64,000 bases of DNA from Nelumbo lutea. Lineage: Eukaryota; Streptophyta; Magnoliopsida; Proteales; Nelumbonaceae. Shown in pieces: positions 46,890 through 57,989 of this stretch (its first letter is position 1; the number at the start of each line of letters is the position of its first letter). The DNA is taken from contig JAKGHH010000006.1 in NCBI GenBank assembly GCA_022828595.1, forward strand, positions 15,806,499 to 15,870,498, written 5' to 3'. The position numbers and the translations under genes were made by a program. A model generated the notes under the pieces. The model was not told where the DNA came from. It did not search any database and worked only from the letters and a program-made list of their open reading frames with translations.

Positions 46890-48436
46890 GTTGGCGAAGG
46901 AGCTCCCTCTCCGCTGCCACCCTCAACAACTCCTCCAGGTAGTGAGCGCTCTCCTCAGACAGCTGGGCGATCTGTGCTTCCTGGTCTTGGACGAGCAGCT
47001 CCTGAGCCTTGCTCCCCTTCTTTGCCTGGAAGATTTCATCTCGGGCCTGGTCGAGCTTGCCCCGGAGCTTCTACTCATTTGACCTTTGAGTGAGGGCGTC
47101 CTTGGAGTGAATGTTAGTCTAGAGGGCCATGGCATGGATGGCGGAGTTCACTTGCTACCTAAAGGCCAAGGTAAAAAAAATGGAAGGAAAAGAAAAGAGA
47201 AAAGGGGGAAGCAGCCACATACCACCATGCAATGAGCTGAGGCCACACTAGCGAGCTGCCTAGGGTCCATCCCTCCCCAGTCAGCAACCTCATCATGAGT
47301 GACTGCCTATCGGCTCCTCCTTCCCCTCAGTAGGGAACCGCGGGAAGACAATGGGACGAGATTGCACAGACAGAGGGTATTGCCCTTGGGGCGGGACCTC
47401 CCCTTCTACTTCACCACCTTCCGTAGCTACTCCCTCAAATGGGACCGGTGGGACCTTTGATGGCGGTGGAACGAAGGCTAGGTCTGCAGCCTCGAACTCG
47501 GCACCCTTGGAAGTGGACACTCGGTCAGGGTGCGACCTCTTCGCCCTGCGTTTCTGGTTGCTCGACAGAAGGCAATGTGCATCTACACCAAACATGTTGG
47601 CTGTCAAAAATCACAAGGCATTAGTAAAAAAGGAGCGCAACCTAGAGACAACCTACTAGGGCTGAGGCCGGCCTGCGTGAGCTTGTCCTCGGCCAAATAG
47701 TCTAAGCAATGGAAGCAAATCGCTGCCCAGGATTGCAGCATCTCCCAAACTTTTGGATCCAAGTCAACACCTGAATCCTAAATGGTGGCCCTCCAGTGGG
47801 CCGGGAAGGGCCACCCTTCAGGGTTGCGAACTACAAAATAGTCTCGCTTCCAAGCCGGGATCCTGTTCAGCAGCTCGTGAAGGAGCTTGAAGCCGGGATG
47901 GGGAGAGAACTAATAAGAACACCTTTTCAGAGGGGCTCCGGGGGAGGTATTCTTGATTGATAGAATGGAGGAGAAGATGTCAAGGTCGAGAGGAAGACAA
48001 TACTCATAAAACAAAGAAATTGTCCCAACTACATTTCGGATTGAGTTGGGGTGAAGTTGGTCTATGTAACATTAAAATGGTTTAAAACTTCCACTATCAA
48101 AAGATGTAGAGGAAGACGAAGGCCAGCAATGAGCTGTTCTTGGAAGATCATGATTTTGTCATGACCATGTTCCCAAGGATAGTCGCCGGATGGGAGACTG
48201 CAGATGAGATTTATGGGAAGGTCAAATTGAAGGACCAAGGTCCTGAGTCTCTCCATCGTCATGGAGGAAGGACTGAAGTTATCCAGCTCCCTACCCCGAG
48301 AAGTGGAATTTGTTTCGTTGGAGGCCTCCTGAGCCTCCCGAGCCTTCAGAGCCTACCCCCAAGCTCCCCCTGAGCTTGAAGGGGCATCACCTTGGTTACT
48401 GCCCCGGGGAAAGATATTGTATGGGTACCCAGACAT
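46890..48436 (-). pseudogene. antisense ORF of Tat element (putative gypsy-type transposase domain)
   Basis: Read from an ATG at 48436, the minus strand starts MSGYPYNIFPRGSNQGD. It then has AGLRLPLHLLIVEVLNHFNV and QLHPNSIRNVVGTISLFYEY, the pattern of the plant 'putative gypsy type transposon' domain. PAWKRDYFVVRNPEGWPFPA follows near 47840. It ends in a Glu/Gln-rich coiled coil (QARDEIFQAKKGSKAQELLV, near 47030). Frameshifts and stops break it. Several Tat-clade retrotransposons are known to carry an antisense extra ORF between pol and the 3' LTR. Its role is unknown. This copy lies directly after the RT deletion and before the 3' LTR. Confidence 0.72.
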
Positions 48437-48900
48437 TGTTGACAAAGTAAGAGGACTCACTAGGAAAAAGCTGAACCAGAAGGACGGTGTGAACAGGAGA
48501 AGAGCTCGAGCAACTAGGCAAAGGCGCGACCTCAAATCCGAAAGCAAGGAAAGTTGGCATGAGAAAAATGAGGCATGGGGCCCTCCAATTTGTAGCCACT
48601 GTGCCCACAAACTGACGACTTAGATCAAGGCGAATCTGATGGTTCGTAATCAAACTGACCGCACGTCTTCTGAAACTGAAATATGACTGACTATATGTCT
48701 TCCATGATTAAGGTAGTGCTAGCTGCACGTCTTTCGAAACTGAGAGCCGTTTTGGCGTATTTTTTGGCACTTGAGTAGTTTAGAAATTTCCGGACATCTG
48801 CGTGTGTATTTAATGCGATCAATAAATCCAATTTGAAATTTGGGTCAAATCCACCCATCACCTCATGAACTCCCCGCGCAAAGAATGAGACCCTTAGCCC

Positions 48901-48917
48901 GAGGAGTGGGGGGCAAT
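48901..48917 (+). other. polypurine tract before the shared LTR
   Basis: GAGGAGTGGGGGGCAAT directly precedes the LTR start TGATGG at 48918. It is the expected plus-strand primer for copy A. Confidence 0.75.
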
Positions 48918-49801
48918 TGATGGAGGGTGATTTGACCCGACCTCCTAAGAAGGAGACATGTGGACATGAATCGACGTAGGTAATAGCTTAGCATGACAAC
49001 CAGACTACAACTGAGTAACAAGCTCGTTAAAGTCCTCGCAGGTCAGCTCGATACATTACAACTCACCACGAAATGAGCTCAAGGACCCCAGTATGCTAAA
49101 AGGGAACACCCCAAGCTAAGTCTATCCCAGTTTGCGAGCTGGGGTAATCAACTCACTCCAATACTTAGGCAAGAGGACCGCCTCAAAGGCAACCTCAGGC
49201 GGAATCACCTCGGAATACCTCCATGAGCTCGCTATGGGATAGCTTGCTACAAGGTAGCTCGCTATGGGATAGCTTGCTACAAGGTAGCTCGCTATTGAGC
49301 GACACAGCGTTTTCAAGAAGCTTCTTATCTAACAAGGCTGTACCCGCCAGACTGCGCCACGTCTCCTAACTGATGGTACAGTCCCTGCCAGCCTAGCAGA
49401 CTGCACCCACGTCTCTTGACAGGTGGCGGCGTGCTTGTCTTTTTCGGGTTGTGTCTCTCATTTGATTGGGCAGTACTTTGCAACGGTTACCTGCGCAGCC
49501 CAGGAAAATAACGACTGCGATAGAGGGCTAGTGGCAGTTACGACCGATTTGACAAGAACATCTATATTAGAGGGCCTTGGTTTCCAAGGGGCGGAGGTAA
49601 TTGAACTGATCTAGCGCTATCTACACTCTTAGCTCTCTTTGCATTTCTTACAGCTATCTCAGAGTTCTAACTTAAGCATCGGAGTATTCCCACCGGGCGA
49701 GCTCCCCGGGAATCCTTCACCTTCTTCTTCTTAGGTACAGTCCGTCGCCAGTTAGGAGCTAGACGTCCGCCAACTAGGAGTGCCTGGATCACATTGCATC
49801 A
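48918..49801 (+). repeat. shared Tat LTR (3' LTR of A, 5' LTR of B)
   Basis: This LTR is 884 bp, from TGATGGAGGGTG to GCATCA. It has a polypurine tract on its left and a primer-binding site on its right (49804). It therefore acts as the 3' LTR of copy A and the 5' LTR of copy B. It contains a tandem duplication of a roughly 33-bp block (CTCGCTATGGGATAGCTTGC) that is absent from the first LTR. Confidence 0.93.
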
Positions 49802-49873
49802 TTTGGCGCCGTCTGTGGGAACGCTTCAAAAAGCCTTCCTCTAATCTCTACAACTTTCTCTAACTCAACATTC

Positions 49874-51290
49874 ATGGCTTTGTCTAGCAATGCCAGACGT
49901 GGTGCCGACCGGAACGCTTCTGGGAGCGACCTCAGCTCCCCACTGTCTACATTGGACAGTTCACCGTCCCCCTCTCTGTGGACGGAGTTCCTAGCCTGAA
50001 TGTACCACAGATAGTGGCACCTATGAACTTTCCGCTCCCTTCCACGGTTGGAACAACCTTCACTAAATCTTCTGTTGTTCCCCCAGTGGTCAACCAAAAC
50101 CTGTTTGAAGACCTAGTGCAGTGCATGCGAGCTATGTAAGCTCAAATGCAACAATTCCAGTAGTTTCAACTCTGTTAGCAGCAAGTGCTGCATCAAGTTT
50201 CTTAGTACCAGTATCAACAATAGTTCCCTCCACTTCCTCAGGCCTAGCAGGTGCTTCCCCCTCGGCATCTGGCCAGGAAGCAAGCCAAGCCCCCCCGTCG
50301 GAGCGAATGTGGTCGCCGGGGAGAGGCCTCTAAAACCCAGAACCCTTCCAAGAGCCAAGCCTCATCCCATGGCTGGAAGGAGAGACTAGTCACCCCTGCC
50401 TTGCAGCCTGTAGGCAAGTCGGGGGCCTCCCAGTCGATCAGGCCCACATCGCCTCATCACTCTCAGTTCAAGCTTCTGCTCGCTGAAAACTAGTTTGAGG
50501 TCCTAGCTGCGGATTACAGGCAAGGCCCTTCGTTTCACAGCTATCATCAGTAGTCTGAGCCCCTCCCTGGGCCCATCGAGCTCGATAATACTAAAGCAAG
50601 AAGCACCAATGCCAAGCTGACGAAGCAGCAGCGAAGGCGCTGACGAGCTCGCCAAACCGCCACTCACGACCTGCCCGAGCTCAAGGGTAAGGAGGAGGTA
50701 AGCTCAGGTGAAGTAAAAACTACTCCTTTCCTTTCAGTTCCTTCGCCCATGTCTCCAGAACTTCTTGTTGTTCCTATGCCAAAGGACTTCAAACTTTCTC
50801 CCCTAGATAAGTATGATGGATCCTTCGATCTGAATGACCATGTTGATGCCTTCCAGTCCCAGATGCACCTGGCAAGGGCCAGTGAATCCTGCATGTGCAT
50901 AGCTTTCTCCACCACCTTCAAAGGAGTGACCCGCACATGGTACCAGAATCTCGCACCCGGATCAATAAAAACCTGGGCACAGTTCGTGCAAATCTTCACT
51001 TCTCACTTCGTCACCAGCAAGAGGTGCTCGAGAACTCAAGAGAGCCTCCTTGGCATAGTCAAGAAGGAAGGGTAGTCCATTCGAAGCTATATCAAGTGAT
51101 TCAATGAACTTTGTTTGCAAACACCCGATCTGGACCCCGTAGTTCGGCTCACCTCGACCAAGCAAGGCATTACCCACAAAGAACTCAAGAGGCACGTGGT
51201 TGTTAATCAGCCCAAGATTCCGACCGAGTTCCTTAAGCTCGCGGATTAGTTTATAGGGACGGAGGAGGAGATCAACCAGAAAGGTGAATA
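49874..51290 (+). pseudogene. Tat copy B gag
   Basis: It starts with MALSSNARRGADRNASG and loses frame early. The conserved domain lies at 50749-51075 (FKLSPLDKYDGSFDLNDHVD, RTWYQNLAPGSIKTWAQFVQ). In copy B the Trp codon at 50974 is intact, where copy A has TAG. A TAG at about 51072 replaces a Glu codon of copy A. A knuckle-like CNFHKDHNHSTENC is at about 51535. Confidence 0.82.
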
Positions 51291-51638
51291 GACCCTTGAG
51301 AAAAGCAAAAGGGAAACAGAATCCTCAACTCAAGGTGATAGCAAGAAGAAAAAGGACCAAGCTTGGTGGGCAAGGCCAGGTCAACCTTTCCAAACTCCAA
51401 CAGTAGAGAGAACGGACTACACCCGCCTGATCGTGAATCGGACTGAGATCCTTATGGCGATCAAGAACGCCCCGTACGTGAAGTGGCCACCTCGGTTGAA
51501 GGCAGATCCTAGTGTAATAAATAAGAATTTGTATTGTAATTTCCATAAAGACCACAATCATAGCACCGAAAATTGTAAAAACCACCGCGACGAGATAGAG
51601 GAGCTCATCTGTCGTAGATACTTGAGAAATTTTGTATA

Positions 51639-51639
51639 A

Positions 51640-51725
<86 letters not shown>
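51639..51725 (+). repeat. (AAT)n expansion in copy B
   Basis: About 28 uninterrupted AAT units lie where copy A has only four or five (45585-45597). The run lies between the knuckle-like region and the protease and encodes poly-Ile or poly-Asn depending on frame. Confidence 0.95.
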
Positions 51726-51726
<1 letters not shown>

Positions 51727-51839
51727 GCAAGTTAGAAGGGGGAGCAGAGTAGAGATGCTCCCGAATCCAACTAGCAGGCAGAACAACCGCATAGGCAGCT
51801 CCCCGAAGAGAGACCAGTTCAGGGGACTATCAACGTGAT

Positions 51840-52107
51840 TGTCGGAGGTTTGGTTGTGGCGGGCTATATCTCAGCTGCAGCTTGGACATCAACTCGTAGG
51901 GCTGCCAGGGAAGAGCAGAATCCTCCGAAGTGGCCAAGGACGGAAGACCCGATCTTCTTCACAGAGGACGATTTGTCGGAGGTTTGGTTGTGGCGGGCTG
52001 TATCTCAGCTGCAGCTTGGACATCAACTCGTAGGGCTGCCAGGGAAGAGCAGAATCCTCCGAAGTGGCCAAGGACGGAAGACCCGATCTTCTTTATAGAG
52101 GACGATG
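51840..52107 (+). repeat. 134-bp tandem duplication in copy B
   Basis: The block starting TGTCGGAGGTTTGGTTGTGG at 51840 is repeated from 51974 with a 134-bp period and almost no differences. Copy A has the block once. The near identity suggests a recent event in B only. Confidence 0.9.
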
Positions 52108-52540
52108 AGCGCGGGGGCCACTACCCCTATGGTGATGCGCTTGTCATAAAGATAAAGATCAATGACTTTGAAGTCAGGCGTGTCCTTGTCGACTCTGGCA
52201 TCTCGACAAGTATCCTTTTCAAAGCAGCATTTGACAAACTCCAACTCCAAGAAAGTGACCTAAAGCCCGCAAATACTCCCTTGGTAGGCTTCAGCGGAGA
52301 GGAAGTCAGGCCCTTGGGAAGGATTACAGTACCTGTAGAAATCGGCACCTGGCCTAGCATAGTGAGGCTCAACCACGACTTCTTAGTGGTCGCAACCCCT
52401 CCCCGTACAATGCCATAGTAGGATGGCCGATCACCTATGCCCTACGTGCTGTGGTCTTCACTTAGTATTTGGCGATGAAGTTCCCCACGGACTTCGGAAT
52501 TGGGGCAGCGCGAGGTGACCAGCTTGAGTCTCGCAAATGC
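52107..52540 (+). pseudogene. Tat copy B aspartic protease
   Basis: The frame 51930-52418 includes VRRVLVDSGISTSILF and PLVGFSGEEVRPLGRI. The D-S-G core is kept, but the residues after it differ from copy A (SGIST against SGSSA). The frame breaks near 52418 and resumes at 52469. Confidence 0.8.
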
Positions 52541-52699
52541 TACATCGCCACCCTCAAAAGGAAAGCCAAGGTGGCTGGCGACCTCGAACTGGAGCGACCT
52601 ATGGAGCAATGCGAGGAGCGAGCTGCACCCACGGAAGAGACTCTCTCCATCCCGGCATCGACGGAGGACCCGGGTCGGACACTTCAGATTGGCGCTTCC

Positions 52700-54150
52700 A
52701 TTGAGGAGCCTCTGCGATCCCAACTGGTAAGCTTCTTACTTGAAAATTTAGATGTTTTTGCATGGTCCGTGGCAGAAATGCCCGGCATAGACCCTAGCCT
52801 TATAACTCCCAAGCTTAATACTGATCATGTAGTTAGGCCCGTTAGACAAAAGAAACGCAACTTAGCCCTAGAGCGATGGAGGGCAGTTGACGAGGAGGTT
52901 GGGAAGCTCCTCGCAGCCGATTTTATAAGAGAAGTCCATTACCTGAGCTAGGTGGCCAACCCCATTCTGGTAAAAAAGGCCAATGGTAAATGGCGCGTGT
53001 GCGTCGATTATTCCGACCTGAACCGAGCTTGCCCAAAGGACTGTTTCCCACTTCCCAGGATCGACGGTCTGGTGGACGCGACCTCAGGGCATGAGTTGTT
53101 GAGTTTCCTAGACGCCTATTCGGGCTACAACCAGATCGGGATGGATACAACTGACGAAGAAAAGACTGCCTTCATAACCGAGCTTGGCTTGTATTGTTAC
53201 AAGGTCATGCCCTTTGGATTAAAAAATGTCAAGGCAACCTTTCAGAGACTTGTAAATAAATTGTTTGAGCCATTGATTGGCAGAAAAATAGAATGTTATG
53301 TAGATGACATGGTCGTCAAAACCTAATTTTTGCATGATTTAATACAAGGCTTGCATTCAGTCTTTGAAATTTTGCGTAAGTTTAATGTGAAGTTAAATTT
53401 GAATAAGTGTGTCTTCGGTGTCACCTCGGGTAAATTCCTAGGGTACATCATTAATCGGCACGGCATTGAGGCTAACCTAGATAAAATTAAGGCCATCCTA
53501 GACATGAGACCACCCCAAAAACTAAAGGAGGTTTAGAGGCTGAATGGTCGAATAGCTGCTCTGAGCCGCTTCATGTCCAAGTTGGCAGATCGCTGCTTGC
53601 CTTTCTTCAAGGCAATTAAAAGCAAAGGTTTTGAATGGACCAAAGAGTACTAGCTCACGTTCGACGAGCTCAAAAAGTACCTCGCTAATATACCGGTCTT
53701 AACCCTACCTGAGGAGGGTGATGTTTCAATGCTGTACCTAGGCAAGTGACGAGATGGTCAACTCGGTACTGATAAAAGGGGTAGATCGGGTCCAACGACC
53801 TATCTATTATGTTAGTAAAGTGTTGTAGGGAGCAGAGACGAGATATCCAAAGATAGAAAAGTTGGCCTAAGCACTAGTTATTGCAGCCCGGAAGCTTCGG
53901 CCGTACTTTCAAGCTCACACTATCATCGTCCTCACCAACAAACCTCTAAGGCAAGTTCTGCTCAAGCTTGAGGTCTCTGGTAGATTGACGAAGTGGGCCA
54001 TTGAGCTCAGCGAGTATGACCTTCAGTACAAGCCGCGAACTGCTATCAAGGCCCAAGCCTTAGCAGACTTCATTGCGGAATGCACTTTCAGCTCCGAAGT
54101 CCTCAGGCCGGTCGAACACGAGGCCCCCAGCTCGGGTGAGCCGGAAGTTC
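52700..54150 (+). pseudogene. Tat copy B reverse transcriptase and first RNase H
   Basis: RT motifs in order are PILVKKANGKWRVCVDYSDL, LLSFLDAYSGYNQIGMD, YKVMPFGLKNVKATFQRLVN and CYVDDMVVK, with the YVDD box intact near 53300. The connection region holds CVFGVTSGKFLGYIINRHGI. The RNase H part is broken after about 53740; a later piece KWAIELSEYDLQYKPRTAIK remains at 53985-54110. In-frame TAG stops are at about 52949, 53324, 53534 and 53651. It would copy element RNA into DNA but is dead here. Confidence 0.87.
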
Positions 54151-54226
54151 CCAAGCCGGTTGAGCTTGAGCACCGTGAAGTAGCAACCAGTGTGGCATCT
54201 CTCCTAGTTAGGCTGAGCGCGAACTA

Positions 54227-54731
54227 GGATGAGGAGCCCTGGATCCTTAACGTAGATGGCTCATTAAACCAGTAGGGCAGCAGAGCCAGAATCGTTCTGT
54301 ACGGCCCAAGCGGCACAAAACTAGAGTATGCACTATGCTTCGAGTTTGCAACATCCAACAATGAAGCGGAGTACGAGGCGTTAATAGTCGGGCTGACTCT
54401 AGCCAAGGAAGTGAAAGCTGAGCATATCGTCATTTGTAGTGATTCCCAGCTCATGGTCAATCAAGTCACAGGCGAATACAAAGCTCGCGAACCAACCATG
54501 ATCGCCTACTTAGCCAAATTAAGAGAGGCCCTACTTAACTTCCAGTCACACTTCATCAAGAAAATCCAGAGATCGGAGAATGGTGAGGCCGATGCCCTAT
54601 CTCGGTTAGCTAGCACCAGTGATAATACCATGAGAACCGTGTACATAGAGAACCTGCCTCTGCCTAGCATTCTCGGGGGGGTAGAGGAGGTCGCTCCTGT
54701 CGTGCAAGTAGAGCCGAGCTGGATCGATTAG
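54227..54731 (+). pseudogene. second, archaeal-type RNase H of Tat copy B
   Basis: The region reads EPWILNVDGSLNQ (one stop), SNNEAEYEALIVGL, HIVICSDSQLMVNQVTGEY and RSENGEADALSRLAS. The D-x-S, E, D-S-Q and late D-x-L motifs are those of the aRNH domain. Plant Tat-clade elements are known to carry it in addition to the ordinary RNase H. It lies directly before integrase, the usual position. Confidence 0.82.
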
Positions 54732-54769
54732 CTTGTGAGCTTCCTACTGCATGGGACCCTCTGTGGACC

Positions 54770-55124
54770 ATAATGCCACCAGAAGAGTGAAGCGTCAAAA
54801 GGCCAAATACGTCATAATATACGGACGGATGTACCGGAGGTCATACACGCTCCCCTACTTACGCTGCTTGCGACCTTCTGAGGCTGAGCTCGTTCTCCAT
54901 GATACTCATGATGGCTTGTGAGGTGGACACGGGGGGCAGGGCTCTCACCCAGAAAGTGCTATGACAAGGATACTACTGGCCAACAATGAAAGCAGATGTG
55001 ATCAAGCTTGTTAGAAAGTGTGACAAGTGCTAGAAGCACGCCAATATCCACCACCAACCTGCCGCCGACCTGAAGTACCTCACTAGCCCATGGCCTTTCG
55101 CATAGTGGGGGATCGATATACTCT
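54770..55124 (+). pseudogene. Tat copy B integrase, N-terminal part
   Basis: The sequence carries the zinc-finger region and the start of the catalytic core in broken frames (SEAELVLHDTHDG, and the beginning of a GIDIL motif at 55112-55123). Stops are frequent. The gene is interrupted at 55124/55125 and continues at 63573. Confidence 0.75.
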
Positions 55125-56735
55125 TGATGTGTGGCTCATTGTGACACTAGCAAGTGCACTAGCCGTTCAAGTAATAAAGTAGTGAGTGAAGTATCGTTCC
55201 CACGAGGATTTAGGAAACAATTACCAATACTAAATTGAACATTTCTTATCTGATCAACAAATAAATCAAAACTCTAATGAAAGATAAGAAATCCTAAATT
55301 AAAATCTATCTAAATCATTGGCCCAATTGCCTTCAAATCAGGTTAGAAGAGTAAGCAGTAAATGTCAATCTCAGAATTCAGCAATCTATCAATTTGGATC
55401 ATTCGAATAAATCATGATTGAGCCTTGGTTTGGTGAAACCCCAAGGTCATGAACAGCCTCTCTCAAGCGCATGTTCATCCTATGCATGAGTGATGGTTCT
55501 TCTATCTCTAGCAGGAATCTAATCCCCATGCATGCATTTCTTCAAACACTTCTAAGGCATCAATTCAAATCTGAATTGATCACCAATTGAATTGTGCAAG
55601 TTATCTCTAACCTTGCACTCAATTCAGTTCTTGAATAGTAGATCTGAATTCCTAGAGTCTCTCTCAAGCACTCTAGGAATTCCAAGCTGTAGATTAATTC
55701 GCCCAATCTGAAATTTGTAGATCTAAATTCTCTTTCAAGCAATTCAGATCTTGCAATCTCAGATCTGAGAATTCAGATCTGAGTTTTGAAGGTTAGTTGG
55801 CCGAATTGATCTGCAATCACACCCTTATTCAAGAAACTTCAAGTACAATGCATGACCACTTGAATGAATAAAAAAGAATTAGATTGCTGAACTGAAATTT
55901 TACAAGCTGAAATACATCAAGGAAGAATGGAAACAAGGAGAAAGAAGAAAGAACATATAACTAAGAAACTGAATTCAAATCAAAAGAGAATGAAACTACA
56001 AATGATTTATTACAAAAAATCTTTGAATCACAATCCCTCAATTCGAACTCACCTTCTTCTTCTAGCTTGCTTGTCTTGAACTTCCTTCAGCCCTTCTTCT
56101 TCTTCTTCCTTGCGCCTAGCCTTCTTATCTTCTCTTCTCTCAAGGTGGCCGAACCTCTAAGAGTGGGAGAGCCTTTCTCTCAAGCAATTGAACAACTTTC
56201 TCCCCTCCTAGAGGCCTCCTTATATAGTTTTTCAAGGGGGCTCTTGCCCCTTCTTGAAGCCTCTAGAATGGGGTGTATTACACCCCTCATGAACCTTCTA
56301 GAGTGCTCCCTCCTTCTCTTCAAGAAACTCCTAGAAGTTGCCGCCCCTAGCTCCCTTTGGGCTGCTATTTGGGCTACAACTTAGCTTGCTTTTGAGCTCA
56401 TGTGGGCTACACTCTAGGCTGTTATTTGGGCTAAAAATGGGCCTTCCTTGCTGGGCCGAATTCTCCTCATAGCTAGGCTTCTTCCCTTGGATTTTCCAAA
56501 GAGTTTCACTTGCTCTTCTTGGGCCGAATGAAATTCTCTTGCTCTCATGGCTGGGCCGGGCTGAACTTGATAAATTTTTGGGTTTTCTTTTCTTGCTTTT
56601 GCCTTCTTTTTGTTGATTTGGCTCCCCCTGAAATCTTTCTTGCAATCAAGCTAAAATACGGCAAAAATTTAATTAAACCATTATAAAATTTCATGCAAAA
56701 ACCTCATAAAATATAGATAAATTGTAAGTTCATCA
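55125..56735 (-). repeat. 3' LTR of the gag-only element
   Basis: This LTR is 1611 bp. By eye it differs from the right LTR by six substitutions and two single-base indels. Apparent frames inside it are not genes. Confidence 0.95.
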
Positions 56736-56756
56736 AATACCCCCACACTTAAGCTT
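56736..56756 (-). other. polypurine tract of the gag-only element
   Basis: On the minus strand AAGTGTGGGGGTATT runs directly up to the 3' LTR. The same AAGTGTGGGGG core recurs at 57704-57716 and 58391-58403. Confidence 0.7.
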
Positions 56757-57158
56757 TTGCTTGTCCTCAAGCAAAGACATCAGCCATAAACTTAACATTC
56801 CCCCCTTCTGTTCTCACCATTTACCTGGTGAACTTTTTAAGATAGAAATGCATTGAGTAGTCGGGGAACTTTTGTAAGTGCTTAACTCTTATTCTTGTAA
56901 ATTACTATTTAAGATATGTATCAGATCCGAGGAAAGGAGAATATGAATTTCATCATAGTCTAGCCTTCACTCCTAATTCATATATAAATCAGCTCTTTAA
57001 TTGTCAAGGTTAATAATCAAATTTCACAGAGTTTCACATCTGTAACTAAATCTCAATGAGAGTTCAACTTTAGAGTGCCCCTTTGAACCTCGGTTGTCAC
57101 CACAATTACTTATTTCTAAGGGTGAGTGCATTTTATGCTCCATCTCACACTTTTCTCT

Positions 57159-57192
<34 letters not shown>

Positions 57193-57989
57193 GTGTGAGT
57201 GCATCTTATGCTCCATCTCACACTGGTCACTTGCTTGAGGTAGGTAAATAGGACTCATGTTCTAAGCTGCTAGTTTTACTATTCAGCTCAGAATAGCGGA
57301 GTCAATTTGGGATTTTGTCCTTCTTTTGCAATTATTGAACCTCAAGAATTAGCACTTCAGATGTGCACTAACTTTCTTGACCATTAACAATGAAATCAAG
57401 GGCTTCCATACACATGAAGGAAGTTAGGGCTAGTCATGCTGAAAGGCATATTCAGCTCCCCTTTTCTCCTGCAAATATCAAATTGGGTCATTCACAAGAA
57501 TAAAAACTTAACAAGTACATCAGTCTCCCTTAACTCATTGAATTCCTTCTTAAAAAAAAAATCATCAAATAAATAGTAATGAACTTGAGGGGTTCCAGTC
57601 TTTCTTTTTTTTTTTTTTTTTTTTGTGATGTCATTGCTTGCATATGTGTGTTGGGGTGCATGAGGTGCATGGTTTCAACCCCTATACCCTAGCCTCGGGC
57701 TCACTCCCCCACACTTAAGATGAACATTGTCCTCAATGTTCGTAGTGTTAGGCAGTAACAATAAAACTAGCAAGAGCATCATCAAGTAATATGAGGTATT
57801 TAGAGGACTTCCCTGAAGATCATTCTTAAATTCTGCAATATGTTGTCGGTGAAAAACTTCTTCTGCTAGAAATCACTTGCAAACTAGAAGAGGAGATCAG
57901 TATCTTTATTCAATTAAATTCTAAGAAAAACTAACTAAACTTAAATGCTGTGAAAAATAAAAACAAAAAGCAAGTAAGACAGTTTATGA
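56757..57989. other. non-coding 3' internal part of the gag-only element
   Basis: No protein-coding signal is seen between gag and the 3' LTR where pol would be. The region has two T-rich runs (57160-57191 and 57600-57625) and an internal polypurine-like site near 57704. A duplicated phrase, GTGAGTGCATTTTATGCTCC, appears at 57123 and again, with C for T, at about 57196. Confidence 0.6.

Larger units (their letters stand above)
42911..49801 (+). mobile_element. Tat-lineage Ty3/gypsy element, copy A
   Basis: The order is LTR, primer site, Gag, protease, truncated RT, antisense ORF, polypurine tract, LTR. The element is internally deleted: RT breaks at about 46886 and no RNase H or integrase follows. 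Many stops and frameshifts exist. Assignment to the Tat lineage rests on the antisense ORF, the Gag sequence type and the second RNase H found in the sister copy B. Confidence 0.85.

Noticed and set aside
51632..51838. Poly-Ile open frame
   Set aside because: It is translation of the AAT microsatellite.
56067..56384. 105-codon frame, repeated at 62906
   Set aside because: It lies inside the LTRs of the gag-only element and has no family match, so it is most likely chance.
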